Assembly (NCBI GenBank): GCA_027886185.1
Contig: WOAB01000593.1
Span: 1,079,001 to 1,143,000, forward strand
DNA from: Rheum nobile
Taxonomy: Eukaryota; Streptophyta; Magnoliopsida; Caryophyllales; Polygonaceae
DNA length: 64,000 bases
Direction of reading: 5' to 3'
Program-made: the position numbers and the translations under genes
In this document: piece by piece, positions 47,432 through 57,039 of the stretch
How positions within the stretch are numbered: position 1 is the first letter of the stretch
Layout of the letters: the number at the start of each line of letters is the position of its first letter
Notes under the pieces: generated by a model
Told to the model about the DNA's origin: nothing
Seen by the model: the letters and a program-made list of their open reading frames with translations, nothing else
Databases searched by the model: none

Positions 47432-48162
47432 TGATACGATCGATCCCCGTGGAGCAAGACCGATCTAGATCCGGACCATTTTTTCTTCCTAAGCAAGCAC
47501 TCGTTCTTCGCGTTCTTGGCTTTCTTCAAGAACTCCTTCAAGGGAAACAACGTTATGTTCCCCTTTCTTGGGTTTGGCGGATCAAACCCTGGCGGTGGAT
47601 GGGAGGAGGGGTTCAACGTTATGAACACCCGAGGTGGTGGAAAGAGGCCAACGTTATGGCTCCTTAGAGAACTTTGAGAAAAGGCTAGAAGAGCCTTCAA
47701 AGAGAGAGAGAGAGAGAGAGAGAGGTGAAGCCAAGTGACAACTAGGAGGGACTCTCCACTAGATTGTCTTAAACTTAACTTGAGAATTACAATGAGAGTT
47801 CTACCCTATTTATAGAAAAACAAAGGGAAAACTAGGGTTGAAGAGGAAACCCTAATGGGCTTGGGCCCAAAACATCAAGGCCCAATCTATTACATCATTC
47901 TAAAAATATAAAGACAATTCAAATCTTGCAAAGCTATAAATAGTAAATGGGACCACACCAAAGGTGAGCATGGTAACGGGAAGTGGCTCATGAAACGATA
48001 TCACCGAGAGCACGCACGCCAGAGAGGCGCGGCCCGGAAATAGAACCACTTGGAACCCTGTGTCGGAGAAGACCCCCTTCACTTGGCTCCATGGGGGACG
48101 CCAGGGACGCGCAAGCCAGATGTGTGCTAGACTAAGGTCTTGGCCCAGGTCACTGTCCATCA
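47432..48162 (-). repeat. LTR 1 of K
   Basis: Plus-strand ends tgatacgatcg...gtccatca. Minus-strand TATA-like ctataaatagg at about 47806-47816. A GA microsatellite of variable length (about 47703-47724) distinguishes the three LTRs. Confidence 0.92.
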
Positions 48163-48255
48163 TTCTCCCCTTCTTAAATACGAATCATCCCCGATTTGTG
48201 CACGTAGAGCTGAGGGGGAACACATAAAACACATGGGCGCTTCTCCCCTTCTTAA
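48163..48255 (-). other. Duplicated polypurine tract of K
   Basis: The minus strand carries tttaagaaggggagaa directly against the LTR (48178-48163) and again 78 bp upstream (48256-48241). Both lie in the gag frame and encode FKKGR. The same arrangement occurs in the second body (50550 and 50628). Confidence 0.8.
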
Positions 48256-49405
48256 AGACAAAGTTGGAGTGTGGGAGGGCGCCAATCATGTGAGTGAGCT
48301 GCTGATGCTGTTGAACGAACAAGAGGTAGCTGCCTTGCTCCCCTTCTTTGAACGAGCATATCTCTCCAGGGTCGAAAGGGCAGCACAGGTAGCCCGGGAT
48401 AGCTTGGCCAACGGTGTTGGCTACGCAGTACTCCATGTCGGTATGGTTGCGCTCAGGAAGCTCGGTGACGAGCTCAACGCATCGGCCTAACTGCAACTTT
48501 TCCGTGTGATGGGACAGTTTCAGTGTAGCAACCGGCATAAGAAAAATGTCTGGAGGCACGCCAGGCGTGTAGCGGGTGATGGTCGGTGTAGCTACATCGT
48601 CGTTGTCAGCTGGAAGCACGTCGGTATGCGGCACACCGTCCGTCTTGGGCTCATATGTGGTCGTCGTACCGACCATGGCTACATTGTTGTCGCCAGCAGG
48701 AAGCACGTTGGTCTCGTCGGTCTGAGGCACAACATCTGTTTTAGGCACATCTGTGGCGCTATCAGGTGTGGAAATGGGCGCTACAGTACACTTTGAGTCT
48801 TGATCAGCTTGGAGGAGAGCAGCCTTCTCGGCGCGCAACTCAGCAATACAAGCAAGAAGCGATGCGGTGTCCTCAGAGGGGGTAAGAGCCTGCTCAGGTC
48901 GTTGGTGGTTGCCCGCAAAACGCCGTGTCATCACATAAGCCAGCTGCTCCCACGTAGAAATGGGAATTAAACGGCGCTCTGCACGCCTCTGTTTGAGCTG
49001 AGACCACCAGGCACGAGCGTCGTGCGTGAAGTAGGATGTTTCCACCTCAACCTTCTCGTAATCCGTGTAGGGATAGTGGCACAAGGTAAAGGCCGTGTTG
49101 CGGAGCCAATTGTGACATGTGGCATAGTCACTAATACCGTCAAAGGCCTTGATGTACAGACGAGACACACGGAGGGGACTTTCGGTTGGAGCTCTCTGGA
49201 TAAGGTCATCGTGGCGACCCGGGTCATGAACGTGACGTGCATGGTTGCGATCCATACAATGGCGTGCTTTACGTAGGTCGCGCTCCGTGCGGTGAGATAG
49301 GGCGCGCCTATAGTAGTTGTCAGCCACATTCAAGGGTTGGGGTGCCATATCAATTGTACCTATACGAAACATGACTAAGCGGAAGTCAAAACCAATCAAA
49401 GGCAC
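48185..49405 (-). CDS. gag: gag-like protein of K, copy 1 (406 aa)
   Basis: The open minus-strand frame may really start at the second conserved Met (MAPQPLNV, codon at 49348). Residues 80-165 look like a retrotransposon gag domain: SDYATCHNWLRN, SYFTHDARAWWSQLKQ with a Trp pair at 133-134, and ISTWEQLAYVMTRRFAG. A short coiled-coil-like stretch (IAELRAEKAALLQA) follows at about 187-200. A 100-residue Asp/Thr/Val-rich part has repeats of 'PKTDVV'. The last third includes a conserved block (YCVANTVGQAIPGY). No CCHC knuckle is present. It ends CTNRG with a TGA at 48185-48187; copy 2 reads on here through FVFKKGR into the LTR. Confidence 0.75.
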   Translation of the reverse strand: MPLIGFDFRLVMFRIGTIDMAPQPLNVADNYYRRALSHRTERDLRKARHCMDRNHARHVHDPGRHDDLIQRAPTESPLRVSRLYIKAFDGISDYATCHNWLRNTAFTLCHYPYTDYEKVEVETSYFTHDARAWWSQLKQRRAERRLIPISTWEQLAYVMTRRFAGNHQRPEQALTPSEDTASLLACIAELRAEKAALLQADQDSKCTVAPISTPDSATDVPKTDVVPQTDETNVLPAGDNNVAMVGTTTTYEPKTDGVPHTDVLPADNDDVATPTITRYTPGVPPDIFLMPVATLKLSHHTEKLQLGRCVELVTELPERNHTDMEYCVANTVGQAIPGYLCCPFDPGEICSFKEGEQGSYLLFVQQHQQLTHMIGALPHSNFVFKKGRSAHVFYVFPLSSTCTNRG

Positions 49406-49799
49406 GAGAACCTAACGACAAACCAAGTCCTTGTCACAAACGACCCCAAACTTTGGCACTCAAGGGCCGAGAAATTTGGGCAAGCGTGAGGCGGATTAGG
49501 CCTGACGTCAGGCTAAAAGCAAATGAAGTAGCAAGTAATGATTCACAGAAGCATCAACAATTAAATGCTACTCGGGAAACGAAATTTATAATTTTTTTTT
49601 TAACCTCGGAAATGGATGGTCAAGCAATGAAGAATCACGCTTGAACCGCACAAGTGAAGGTGAACGAGGAAATATTACGAACTTAGAAATTTACGAAGAG
49701 AACAATGGCGGAAGCAATTGAAATATATGAACAAACTTAGAAACGGGATTGAGTGCCAAAATTTAAAGATCGAAATGAACAAGAAACTTAGCTTGAGGA

Positions 49800-49816
49800 A
49801 TGGCTCTGATACCAAT
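49800..49816 (-). other. Primer-binding site of K, inner copy
   Basis: The minus strand reads attggtatcagagcca right after the LTR 2 end, the initiator tRNA-Met type. An identical site is at 52184-52200 beside LTR 3. Confidence 0.9.
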
Positions 49817-50549
49817 TGATACGATCGATCCCCGTAGAGCAAGACCGATCTAGATCCGGACCGTTTATTCTTCCCAAGCAAGCACTCGTTCTTCGCGTTC
49901 TTCGTGTTCTTGGCTTTCTTCAAGAACTCCTTCAAGGGAAACAACGTTATGTTCCCCTTTCTTGGGTTTGGTGGATCAAACCCTGGCGGAGGATGGGAGG
50001 AGGGGTTCAACGTTATGAACACCCGAGGTGGTGGAAAGAGGCCAACGTTATGGCTCCTTAGAGAACTTTGAGAAAAGGCTAGAAAAGCCTTCAAAGAGAG
50101 AGAGAGAGAGGTGAAGCCAAGTGACAACTAGGAGGGACTCTCCATTAGATTGTCTTAAACTTAACTTGAGAATTACAATGAGAGTTCTACCTTATTTATA
50201 GAAAAACAAAGGGAAAACTAGGGTTGAAGATGAAAACCCTAATGGGCTTGGGCCCAAAACATCAAGGCCCAATCCATTACATCATTCTAAAAATAGAAAG
50301 ACAATTCAAATCTTGCAAAGCTATAAATAGTAAACGGGACCACACCAAAGGTGAGCATGGTAACGGGAAGCGGCTCATGAAACGATATCACCGAGAGCAC
50401 GCACACCAGAGAGGCGCGACCCGGAAATAGAACCACTTGGAACCTTGCGTCGGAGAAGACGCCCTTCACTTGGCTCCATGGGGGACGCCAGGGACGCGCA
50501 AGCCAGATGTGCGCTAGACTAAGGTCTTGGCCCAGGTCACTGTCCATCA
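49817..50549 (-). repeat. LTR 2 of K (shared middle LTR)
   Basis: Same ends as LTR 1. Carries 'cgttcttcgtgttcttgg', with an extra nine bases also found in LTR 3 but not in LTR 1. Confidence 0.92.
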
Positions 50550-51807
50550 TTCTCCCCTTCTTAAATACGAATCGTCCCCGATTCGTGCACGTAGAGATGA
50601 GGGGGAACACATAAAACACATGGGCGTTTCTCCCCTTCTTAAAGACAAAGTTGGAGTGTGGGAGGGCGCCAATCATGTGAGTGAGCTGCTGATGCTATTG
50701 AACGAACAAGAGGTAGCTGCCTTGCTCCCCTTCTTTGAACGAGCATATCTCTCTAGGGTCGAAAGGGCAGCACAGGTAGCCCGGGATAGCTTGGCCAACG
50801 GTGTTGGCTACACAGTACTCCATGTCGGTATGGTTGCGCTCAGGAAGCTCGATGACGAGCTCAGCGCATCGGCCTGACTACAACTTGTCCGTGTGATGGG
50901 ACAGATTTTGTGTAGCAACCAGCATAAGCAAAATGTTTGGAGGCACGACAGGCGTGTAGCAGGTGATGGTCGGTGTAGCTACATCGTCGTTGTTAGCTGG
51001 AAGCACGTCGGTCCGCGGCACAACGTCCGTCTTGGGCTCATATGTGGTCGTCGTACCAACCATGGCCACATTATTGTCGCCAACAGGAAGCACGTTGGTC
51101 TCGTCGGTCCGAGACACAACATCTGTTTTAGGTACATCCGTGGCGCTATCAGGTGTGGAAATGGGCGCTACAGTACACTTTGAGTCTTGAGCAGCTTGGA
51201 GGAGAGCAGCCTTCTCGGCGCGCAACTCAGTAATATAAGCAAGAAGCGATGCGGTGTCCTCAGAGGGGGTATGAGCCTGCTCAGGATGTTGGTGGTTGCC
51301 CGCAAAACGCCGTGTCATCACATAAGCCAGCTGCTCCCATGTAGAAATGGGAATTAAATGGCGCTCTACACGCCTCTGTTTGAGCTGAGACCACCAGGAA
51401 CGAGCGTCGTGCGTGAAGTAGGATGTTTCCACCTCAACCTTCTCGTAATCCGTGTAGGGATAGTGGCATAAGGTAAAGGCCGTGTTGCGGAGCCAATTAT
51501 GACATGTGGCATAGTCACTAATATCGTCAAAGGCCTCGATGTACAGACGAGACACACGGAGGGGACTTTCGGTTGGAGCTCTCTGGATAAGGTCATCGTG
51601 GCGACCCGAGTCATGAACGCGACGTGCAAGGTTGCGATCCATACAATGGCGTGCTTTACGTAGGTCGCGCTCCGTGCGGTGAGATGGGGCACGCCTATAG
51701 TAGTTGTCAGCCACATTCAAGGGTTGGGGTGCCATCTCGATTGTACCTATACGAAACATGACTAAGCGGAAGTCAAAGCAATCAAAGGCACGAGAACCTA
51801 ACGACAA
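50392..51807 (-). pseudogene. gag: gag-like protein of K, copy 2 (one stop)
   Basis: It is open from 51807 (conserved Met near 51737) to a TAG at 50878-50880, where copy 1 has a Gln codon. Downstream the same protein continues, with at least one more stop near 50695, to FVFKKGRNAHVFYV and, unlike copy 1, through CTNRGRFVFKKGR into the LTR. The stretch 50287-50676 is open from MIGALPHSN. The comparison shows that the ancestral frame extended across the purine tract into the LTR. Confidence 0.75.
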
Positions 51808-52200
51808 ACCAAGTCCTTGTCACAAACGACCCCAAACTTTGGCTCTCAAGGGCCGAGAAATTTGGGCAAGCGTGAGGCGGATTAGGCTTGACGTCAGGCT
51901 AAAAGCAAATGAAGTAGCAAGTAATGATTCACAGAAGTGTCAACAATTAAATGCTACTCGGGAAACGGAATTTAGAATTTTTTTTAACCTCGGAAATGGA
52001 TGGTCAAGCAATGAAGAATCACGCTTGAACCGCACAAGTGAAGGTGAACGAGGAAATATTACGAACTTAGAAATTTACTAAGAGAACAATGGCGGAAGCA
52101 ATTGAAATATATGAACAAACTTAGAAACGGGATTGAGTGCCAAAATTTAAAGATCGAAATGAACAAGAAACTTAGCTTGAGGAATGGCTCTGATACCAAT

Positions 52201-52928
52201 TGATACGATCGATCTCCGTGGAGCAAGACCGATCTAGATCCGGACCGTTTGTTCTTCCCAAGCAAGCACTCGTTCTTCGCGTTCTTCGTGTTCTTGGCTT
52301 TCTTCAAGAACTCCTTCAAGGGAAACAACGTTATGTTCCCCTTTCTTGGGTTTGGCGAATCAAACCCTGGCGGAGGATGGGAGGAGGGGTTCAACGTTAT
52401 GAACACCCGAGGTGGTGGAAAGAGGCCAACATTATGGCTCCTTAGAGAACTTTGAGAAAAGGCTAGAAGAGCCTTCAAAGAGAAAGAGAGAGGTGAAGCC
52501 AAGTGACAACTAGGAGGGACTCTCCACTAGATTGTCTTAAGCTTAACTTGAGAATTACAATGAGAGTTCTCCCTATTTATAGAAAAACAAAGGAAAAACT
52601 AGGGTTGAAGAGGAAACCCTAATGGGCTTGGGCCCAAAACATCAAGGCCCAATCCATTACATCATTCTAAAAATAGAAAGGCAATTCAAATCTCGCAAAG
52701 CTATAAATAGTAAAGGGAACGCACCAAAGGTGAGCATGGTAACGGGAAGCGGCTCATGAAACGATATCACCGAGAGCACGCACGCCAGAGAGGTGCGGCC
52801 CAGAAATAGAACCACTTGGAACCCTACATCGGAGAAGACGCCCTTCACTTGGCTCCATGGGGGACGCTAGGGGCGCGCAAGCCAGATGTGCGCTAGACTA
52901 AGGTCTTGGCCCAGGTCACTGTCCATCA
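52201..52928 (-). repeat. LTR 3 of K
   Basis: It functions as the 5' LTR of the second body on the minus strand. Ends are the same as in LTR 1 and 2. The GA microsatellite is the shortest of the three. Confidence 0.92.
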
Positions 52929-52942
52929 AGTTTGTGGTTCGA

Positions 52943-53063
52943 TATTCTGGTGTCCTAGGCGTAGAGGAACCACACCAATCCATCCTGAACTTGGTGGTTA
53001 AACTCTACTGCGGTGACGATACTGTAGGGGAGGTCCTACGGAAAAATTGCTCGACGCCAGGAT
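52943..53063 (+). pseudogene. rrn5: Plastid 5S rRNA copy in NUPT
   Basis: 121 nt from tattctggtgtcctaggcgt to cgccaggatg, the length and sequence of plastid 5S rRNA with only a few differences. Non-functional by context (nuclear, between K and G). Confidence 0.93.
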
Positions 53064-53320
53064 GATAAAAATCTTAACACCTCTCATTCTTATTACTTTT
53101 TCAATATGAAAGACAAAAAATTAAAAAAGGAAAAGGTCGTCTTATTCAAAACCCCAATTATGACATCCCCTCTCTCCCACTTCACACCTCGGAACGCACC
53201 ATTCTTATAGATAGAAACACGCTTTCACATCTTCTTAACCGGAAATGGCTGGGGAGATGAAGGGTTCCTTTTTTTTAGGATACTCCAGCTCCTGGGAACA
53301 GATCCAATGGAGGCAGGGTG

Positions 53321-53394
53321 GGGCCTATAGCTCATAGGATTAGAGCACGTGGCTACGAACCACAGTGTCGGGGGTTCGAATCCCTCCTCGCCCA
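53321..53394 (+). pseudogene. trnR-ACG: Plastid tRNA-Arg(ACG) copy in NUPT
   Basis: 74 nt starting gggcctatagctcatagg, anticodon ACG at 53355-53357 in ggctacgaacc, T arm gggggttcgaatccc, end ctcgccca. Against the plastid gene as I know it, the D-arm (tgtagctcagagg to tatagctcatagg) and one position after the anticodon stem have changed. Position after rrn5 is the native plastid order. Downstream plastid spacer runs to about 53540. Confidence 0.9.
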
Positions 53395-53651
53395 CAACCT
53401 TCCCCTTTTGGAAGGACCTATCCCTCCGGGGATAGGAAAATCATGATCGGGATAGTGGACCCAAAGCTATGGAACTTGGGTGTGGGTCTTTTGTCGAAAT
53501 GGAATGGGCCTTACCTTTTTTTTACGTGTTATCGTGAATGAGGTCATTTTAAAGTATAGCATGCCCCGACCGGCCTTGGGTGATTTTGAATATGCGTTTC
53601 GAGGTCACTGGCGGTAATATTCCCAAGGTAATTTAGGGGTGTTACACAGAC

Positions 53652-53992
53652 ACTAACCTTCGATCTAAAAGATAATGTCTTGTTCAAATGATCTGTCACA
53701 GGATTATACTTGCGATACTTAAAAACAATCGAAGTCAAACGCATCCTACAATCTCTACACGACTGGGAATGCGGCAACCATACTGAAGGACGCAGCATGT
53801 CAGGTAAAGCTCTTAGGACAGGGTACTATTGGCCGACAATAAACAAAGACGCAACAGATTATGTCAAAGTGTGACGCCTGTCCGCAACATGCGCCCATAG
53901 CCCATCAACTATCAGAGTTGCTACACCCGACGCTAGCACTTTGGCCATTCATGAGATGGGGGAATGAACATCGTTGGAGAATTGCCACTAGC
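53652..53992 (+). pseudogene. Integrase zinc finger and core start of D
   Basis: In shifting frames it encodes LYLRYLKTIEVKRI, LHDWECGNHTEGRSMSGKAL and RTGYYWPTINKDATDYVK, then KCDACPQHAPIAH, and finally WPFMRWG and MNIVGELPLALG. These are the HHCC finger and the lead-in to the DDE core of Tat-like integrase. The core itself, with the catalytic acidic residues after the first Asp region, is absent: a minisatellite begins directly after GELPLALG. The frames differ by one base at about 53870 and 53960. Confidence 0.85.
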
Positions 53993-54735
53993 ATTGGGGC
54001 AACGCTTGGGGTTGCCGCCACGATCTTATAAGACAATTAGACCCCAAGCTTCGCTTACGGCTGCCATTGCGATCTCGTAAGTCGATGAGACCACTCAAGC
54101 TTCGCTTAGGGATGCCATCGCGATCTCGTTAGTGGACAAGACCCCTCAAGCTTCGCTTGGGGCTTCCATCGCAATTTCATAAGTCGACGAGACCCCCCTC
54201 AAGCTCTAGCTCGGGGTTGCCGTTGCGGTCTCACAAGTCGACGAGACCCCTCAAAATTTGCTTGGAGTTGTCGTTGTGATCTCTTAAGTCTACGAGACTC
54301 CATAAGATTTTCTTGGGGCTGTCATCGTGATCTTGTAAGTCGACGAGACCCCCCAAGTTTCACTTGGGGTTATCTTTTTGTCCTCGTAAGTGGAGAAGAC
54401 CCCCAGGGTTCGCTTAGGTTGTTGTCGCGATCTCGTAAGTGGGCGAGACCCTTCAAGCATTGCTTGGAGATGCCGTTGTGATCTTGTAAGTCAACAAGAC
54501 CCCTCAAGCTTATCTTGTGCCTACAGTCGCGATCTCGTAAGTTGACGAGATCCCTCAAGTTCTGTTGTCGCCCTATGGTAAGTCGACAAGACCCCTCAAG
54601 CGCAAGCGCTGCTATCGCGATCTCGTAAGTCAACGAGACCCCTCAAGCTTCACTTAAGGCCATCGCTACAATCTCATAAGTCGGCGAGACCCCTCAAGCT
54701 CTTCTTGGAGCTATCGTTACGTCATTTTAAGGACG
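53993..54735. repeat. Minisatellite of 51-53 bp, about 14 copies
   Basis: The unit contains 'aagcttcgcttggggctgcc' then a 'cgatctcgtaagt.gacgagacccctc' stretch. Unit starts lie near 54046, 54097, 54148, 54201 and 54253. Copies are considerably diverged. No ORF of interest. Confidence 0.9.
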
Positions 54736-54983
54736 AAGAAGGCCAAACTCAATATGCGGCCAAGTGGCGATGAAAAGCATTTTCCTTGAACTTGAAAGGG
54801 TGTATTAGCAATGAGGATGATGTGCATGGGTGGTGCATTGTTGCATTGTTTGGAGGTTGCTTCGACTTGTCATCTAGACGATTATTCAAAGTAAGGGGAT
54901 GTGACAGAACCGCGATGCACCTGCCCACGTATTGCCTCGTATAGTTCACAACGCGTACTAATAAGTCGACTTGTGATAATAAA
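54736..54983. other. Unassigned sequence left of L
   Basis: It contains no gene or recognisable repeat. It ends with ataaa (54979-54983), the proposed target duplication of L. Confidence 0.5.
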
Positions 54984-55849
54984 TGATACGTAAACAGCAT
55001 CGTCTACGTGGTGTTTGGCGGATCTAGGTAGAAGATGGATCAAGGATTCCTTCTCTTCACGGACGGGATAGATAATTGATACGTAAACGGCCTCGTCTAC
55101 GTGTTGTTCGGCGGATCTAGGTAGAAGATGGATCAAGGCTTCCTTCGCTTTGCAAACGAGATAGATAATGGCCTTCACGTGAGCGAAGGACATTGACTCT
55201 CTTGCGCTTGGCGGAAGCCAAGTTGAGGCGAGAGGTTCTCGAAAGACAAGTCGATCGATGGGTTGTGTTTGGATTGATCGGTAATAGAGATCGGCCGGAT
55301 TTGTGACATCGAAAACGCAAGGGGCGGAGTTGTACTCAACAACAAAGCTTGCACAATAAATTCAATTCAACGTACCCAAAAATGACAAGGCACTAGACAT
55401 TTTATAGAAGCCAAGTGAGACGCAGTCATGGGCATGACTAAACCTAATGGGTCGGGCTCCTAAGCATAGGAGACACGCACACCCAAAATAGAAAGTTGCC
55501 TAAAATAGAAATTGCTAAACATAGAAAAAGTCCAAAAATCCAAATGTCACTCAATAAACCTCTAAACTTAAAACTATGCTTAAAATAGAAGATGCGCGGC
55601 CGAGGCAGCGACCGCGGACAAAGTCATGGCGTCGTGGCTGGGGCCGCAGCGCCGACAATGATGGCATAGGAGACGGCTCTGGGCGCAATTGATGAAGCGG
55701 GATTGTTGCGCGCGAAGCCCTTGGCCGTGAGGCTCTGTGTGGCTTGGTCGATGGCTCTGGCACGCGCCCTAGTGATTGGGCCCTCTGACTTGACACTCAA
55801 CATCTCCTCTTCTTGGGCCTCTGTCAATGTCACCACCGGGGTTGTATCA
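54984..55849 (-). mobile_element. Solo LTR L, related to the LTR of B
   Basis: Ends tgatacgt...gttgtatca, flanks ataaa (54979-54983) and atata (55850-55854) with one mismatch. A 93 bp segment at its U5 end is tandemly duplicated (54984 and 55077). Minus-strand TATA-like tctataaaatg lies at about 55400, with a gcgaccgcgg word about 200 bp upstream (near 55609). The first 230 bp on the minus strand encode EEEMLSVKSEGPITRARARAI, similar to LTR B. No internal region is present. Confidence 0.65.
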
Positions 55850-55854
55850 ATATA

Positions 55855-56402
55855 CCTCAAAGCTCTCACCTTTGACGGAAAACACGTTGTTTTCCTAATT
55901 CCTTGAGTATCGATGTATAACTACTCTGGAACGGAAACAACATATCCACTGGCGCGATGATGGGCAATGCGATGACGATTAACAATTTCCGGTTAGAAAC
56001 ACAATGATTGCCTTTCGCAATACCTAGTGGCATGCATGGTATCCAAGTATGTAGTTGTTTTTTCAGTAGTATTACTCTTTGTCTCCTTGGACTTGAACTT
56101 TTTTAGATTTTTCGGAAACATCCTCTCAATTTACTCGAGATAAGATTTACCCGGGATAAGGATATATACGTCATAAACCTCCAAATCATATATCTACATA
56201 ATAAACTGAATGGATGTTGTCACTGTTTGTAGATCATGAATAAGAGAACTGAGCGGCCAACCAACCACCAAAATCTTAGTTGCAGTAGAAAAGAGAGTGG
56301 GCCATTTGACCGTCAAAGTGCAGATTCGACTTTAACATAAATATCACCCATGATTTTGTACATCCCTATGTTTTTTAGCATCAAATTTGTCTATCTATTT
56401 AA
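55855..56402. other. Unassigned sequence between L and the MITE
   Basis: AT-rich single-copy-looking sequence. I see no ORF, RNA gene or repeat in it. The last three bases (taa) are the MITE target site. Confidence 0.5.
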
Positions 56403-56613
56403 GGGTTTATTTGGTTAGCCATTTATAATGGCTTTTTTGTAGATAAAGATACTTATCCAAAAAAAGTAATTTTGGAACTTTGAAATTTGTATAAATAATT
56501 CTTCACAATTTACCATTAAAATGCATTTACAAATACTTTTTTCCAAACACTATTATATCAAATAAGTATTTGTGCACAAAATACCTTTATAAAGGTGTAC
56601 ACCAAACAAACCC
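56403..56613. mobile_element. Tourist-like MITE (211 bp)
   Basis: Terminal inverted repeats gggtttatttggt and accaaacaaaccc (one mismatch) and target duplication TAA on both sides (56400-56402, 56614-56616). These fit PIF/Harbinger-derived MITEs. Confidence 0.75.
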
Positions 56614-56616
56614 TAA

Positions 56617-57039
56617 GTTAGATCGACGTTACAATGCGTAACTTTCTTGCAAGGCTTTGACCATAACCCATGGCCATACCCGGACTCTTATCTATCTTCA
56701 TAATCAAGTCACTTTTTGTAAAATATTATTATATGCGATGGATTTTTTTCCCAAAAATGTTAGATCAAGAATTCCAATAAAAAATGTATACTAGTAATTT
56801 ATCTCGAATCCTCACCCATGAATCCCAACAACCCAATCGAACGGTTGGAATTCATTTAACCAGAATTGATACTTGTATTTTGCATCTAATGAAAATATGT
56901 TACATATCAAAAGTATTCTTAATCATTTCACTCGTACGTCAGATTTAGCCATTAACTTTCACAAAAGCTCCTTTCAAACTTCATCCAACCTCTCTTAACA
57001 ACAGACAAGTTCTTTGGCTTCTGTCTTAAATATTCAAGT
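56617..57039. other. Unassigned sequence
   Basis: AT-rich, no ORF. The end may be the beginning of the LINE remnant. Confidence 0.4.

Larger units (their letters stand above)
47432..52928 (-). mobile_element. Element K: tandem gag-only retrotransposon (three LTRs, two bodies)
   Basis: On the plus strand the order is LTR 47432-48162, body 48163-49816, LTR 49817-50549, body 50550-52200, LTR 52201-52928. Flanks agttc (47427-47431) and agttt (52929-52933) surround the whole array, so it sits in the NUPT as one unit. Each body on the minus strand has a tRNA-Met primer site, leader, gag and purine tract, and no pol. The two bodies are near-identical. Unequal recombination between LTRs is the simplest origin. 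Confidence 0.92.
37347..53540 (+). other. Nuclear plastid DNA insert (NUPT), 23S-4.5S-5S-trnR segment, split by F and K
   Basis: Three pieces, 37347-37990, 46886-47431 and 52934 to about 53540, join in order to a 1.8 kb segment of the plastid inverted-repeat rRNA operon. It lies within the LTR of G. The copy has many substitutions against the conserved plastid sequence I know, mostly of transition type, plus one deletion of about 110 bp in the 23S part. It is therefore an old, non-functional nuclear copy. The exact right junction with G is uncertain (about 53510-53545). Confidence 0.9.
18752..53646 (+). mobile_element. Solo-LTR-like element G in D, swollen by nested insertions
   Basis: It starts tgtaataacccttatt at 18752 and ends ggggtgttaca at 53646. 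The flanks caggc (18747-18751) and cagac (53647-53651) differ by one base. D coding sequence lies on both sides in the correct order. G's own sequence comprises 18752-19876, 36540-37346 and about 53541-53646, roughly 2 kb in total, matching the LTR size of F and C. It shares islands with them (agcacgagtattcgtagga at about 19801; ggtcatgacc; gcatggttggctggtgtcat at about 37064). No gag or pol of G is visible, so a solo LTR is the simplest reading. Confidence 0.8.
7128..53992 (+). mobile_element. Element D: Tat-like Ty3/gypsy retrotransposon, split by insertions C and G
   Basis: Five coding remnants on the plus strand occur in the order protease, RT, RNase H, second RNase H and integrase zinc finger, interrupted by C (7289-16762) and G (18752-53646). 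The second RNase H of archaeal style is a hallmark of the Tat/Ogre group. No LTR, gag or integrase core of D is visible. All parts carry stops, frameshifts or deletions, so D is the oldest layer and is dead. The interval listed includes the inserted younger elements. Confidence 0.8.

Noticed and set aside
48140..49276. Plus-strand ORFs of 84-116 codons in K
   Set aside because: Antisense shadows of the gag-like frame; the minus strand has the primer site, PPT and gag in the correct order.
53321..53394. A functional nuclear tRNA-Arg gene
   Set aside because: It sits in plastid context with 5S rRNA and spacer, has D-arm changes, and is part of an old NUPT. I list it as a pseudogene.
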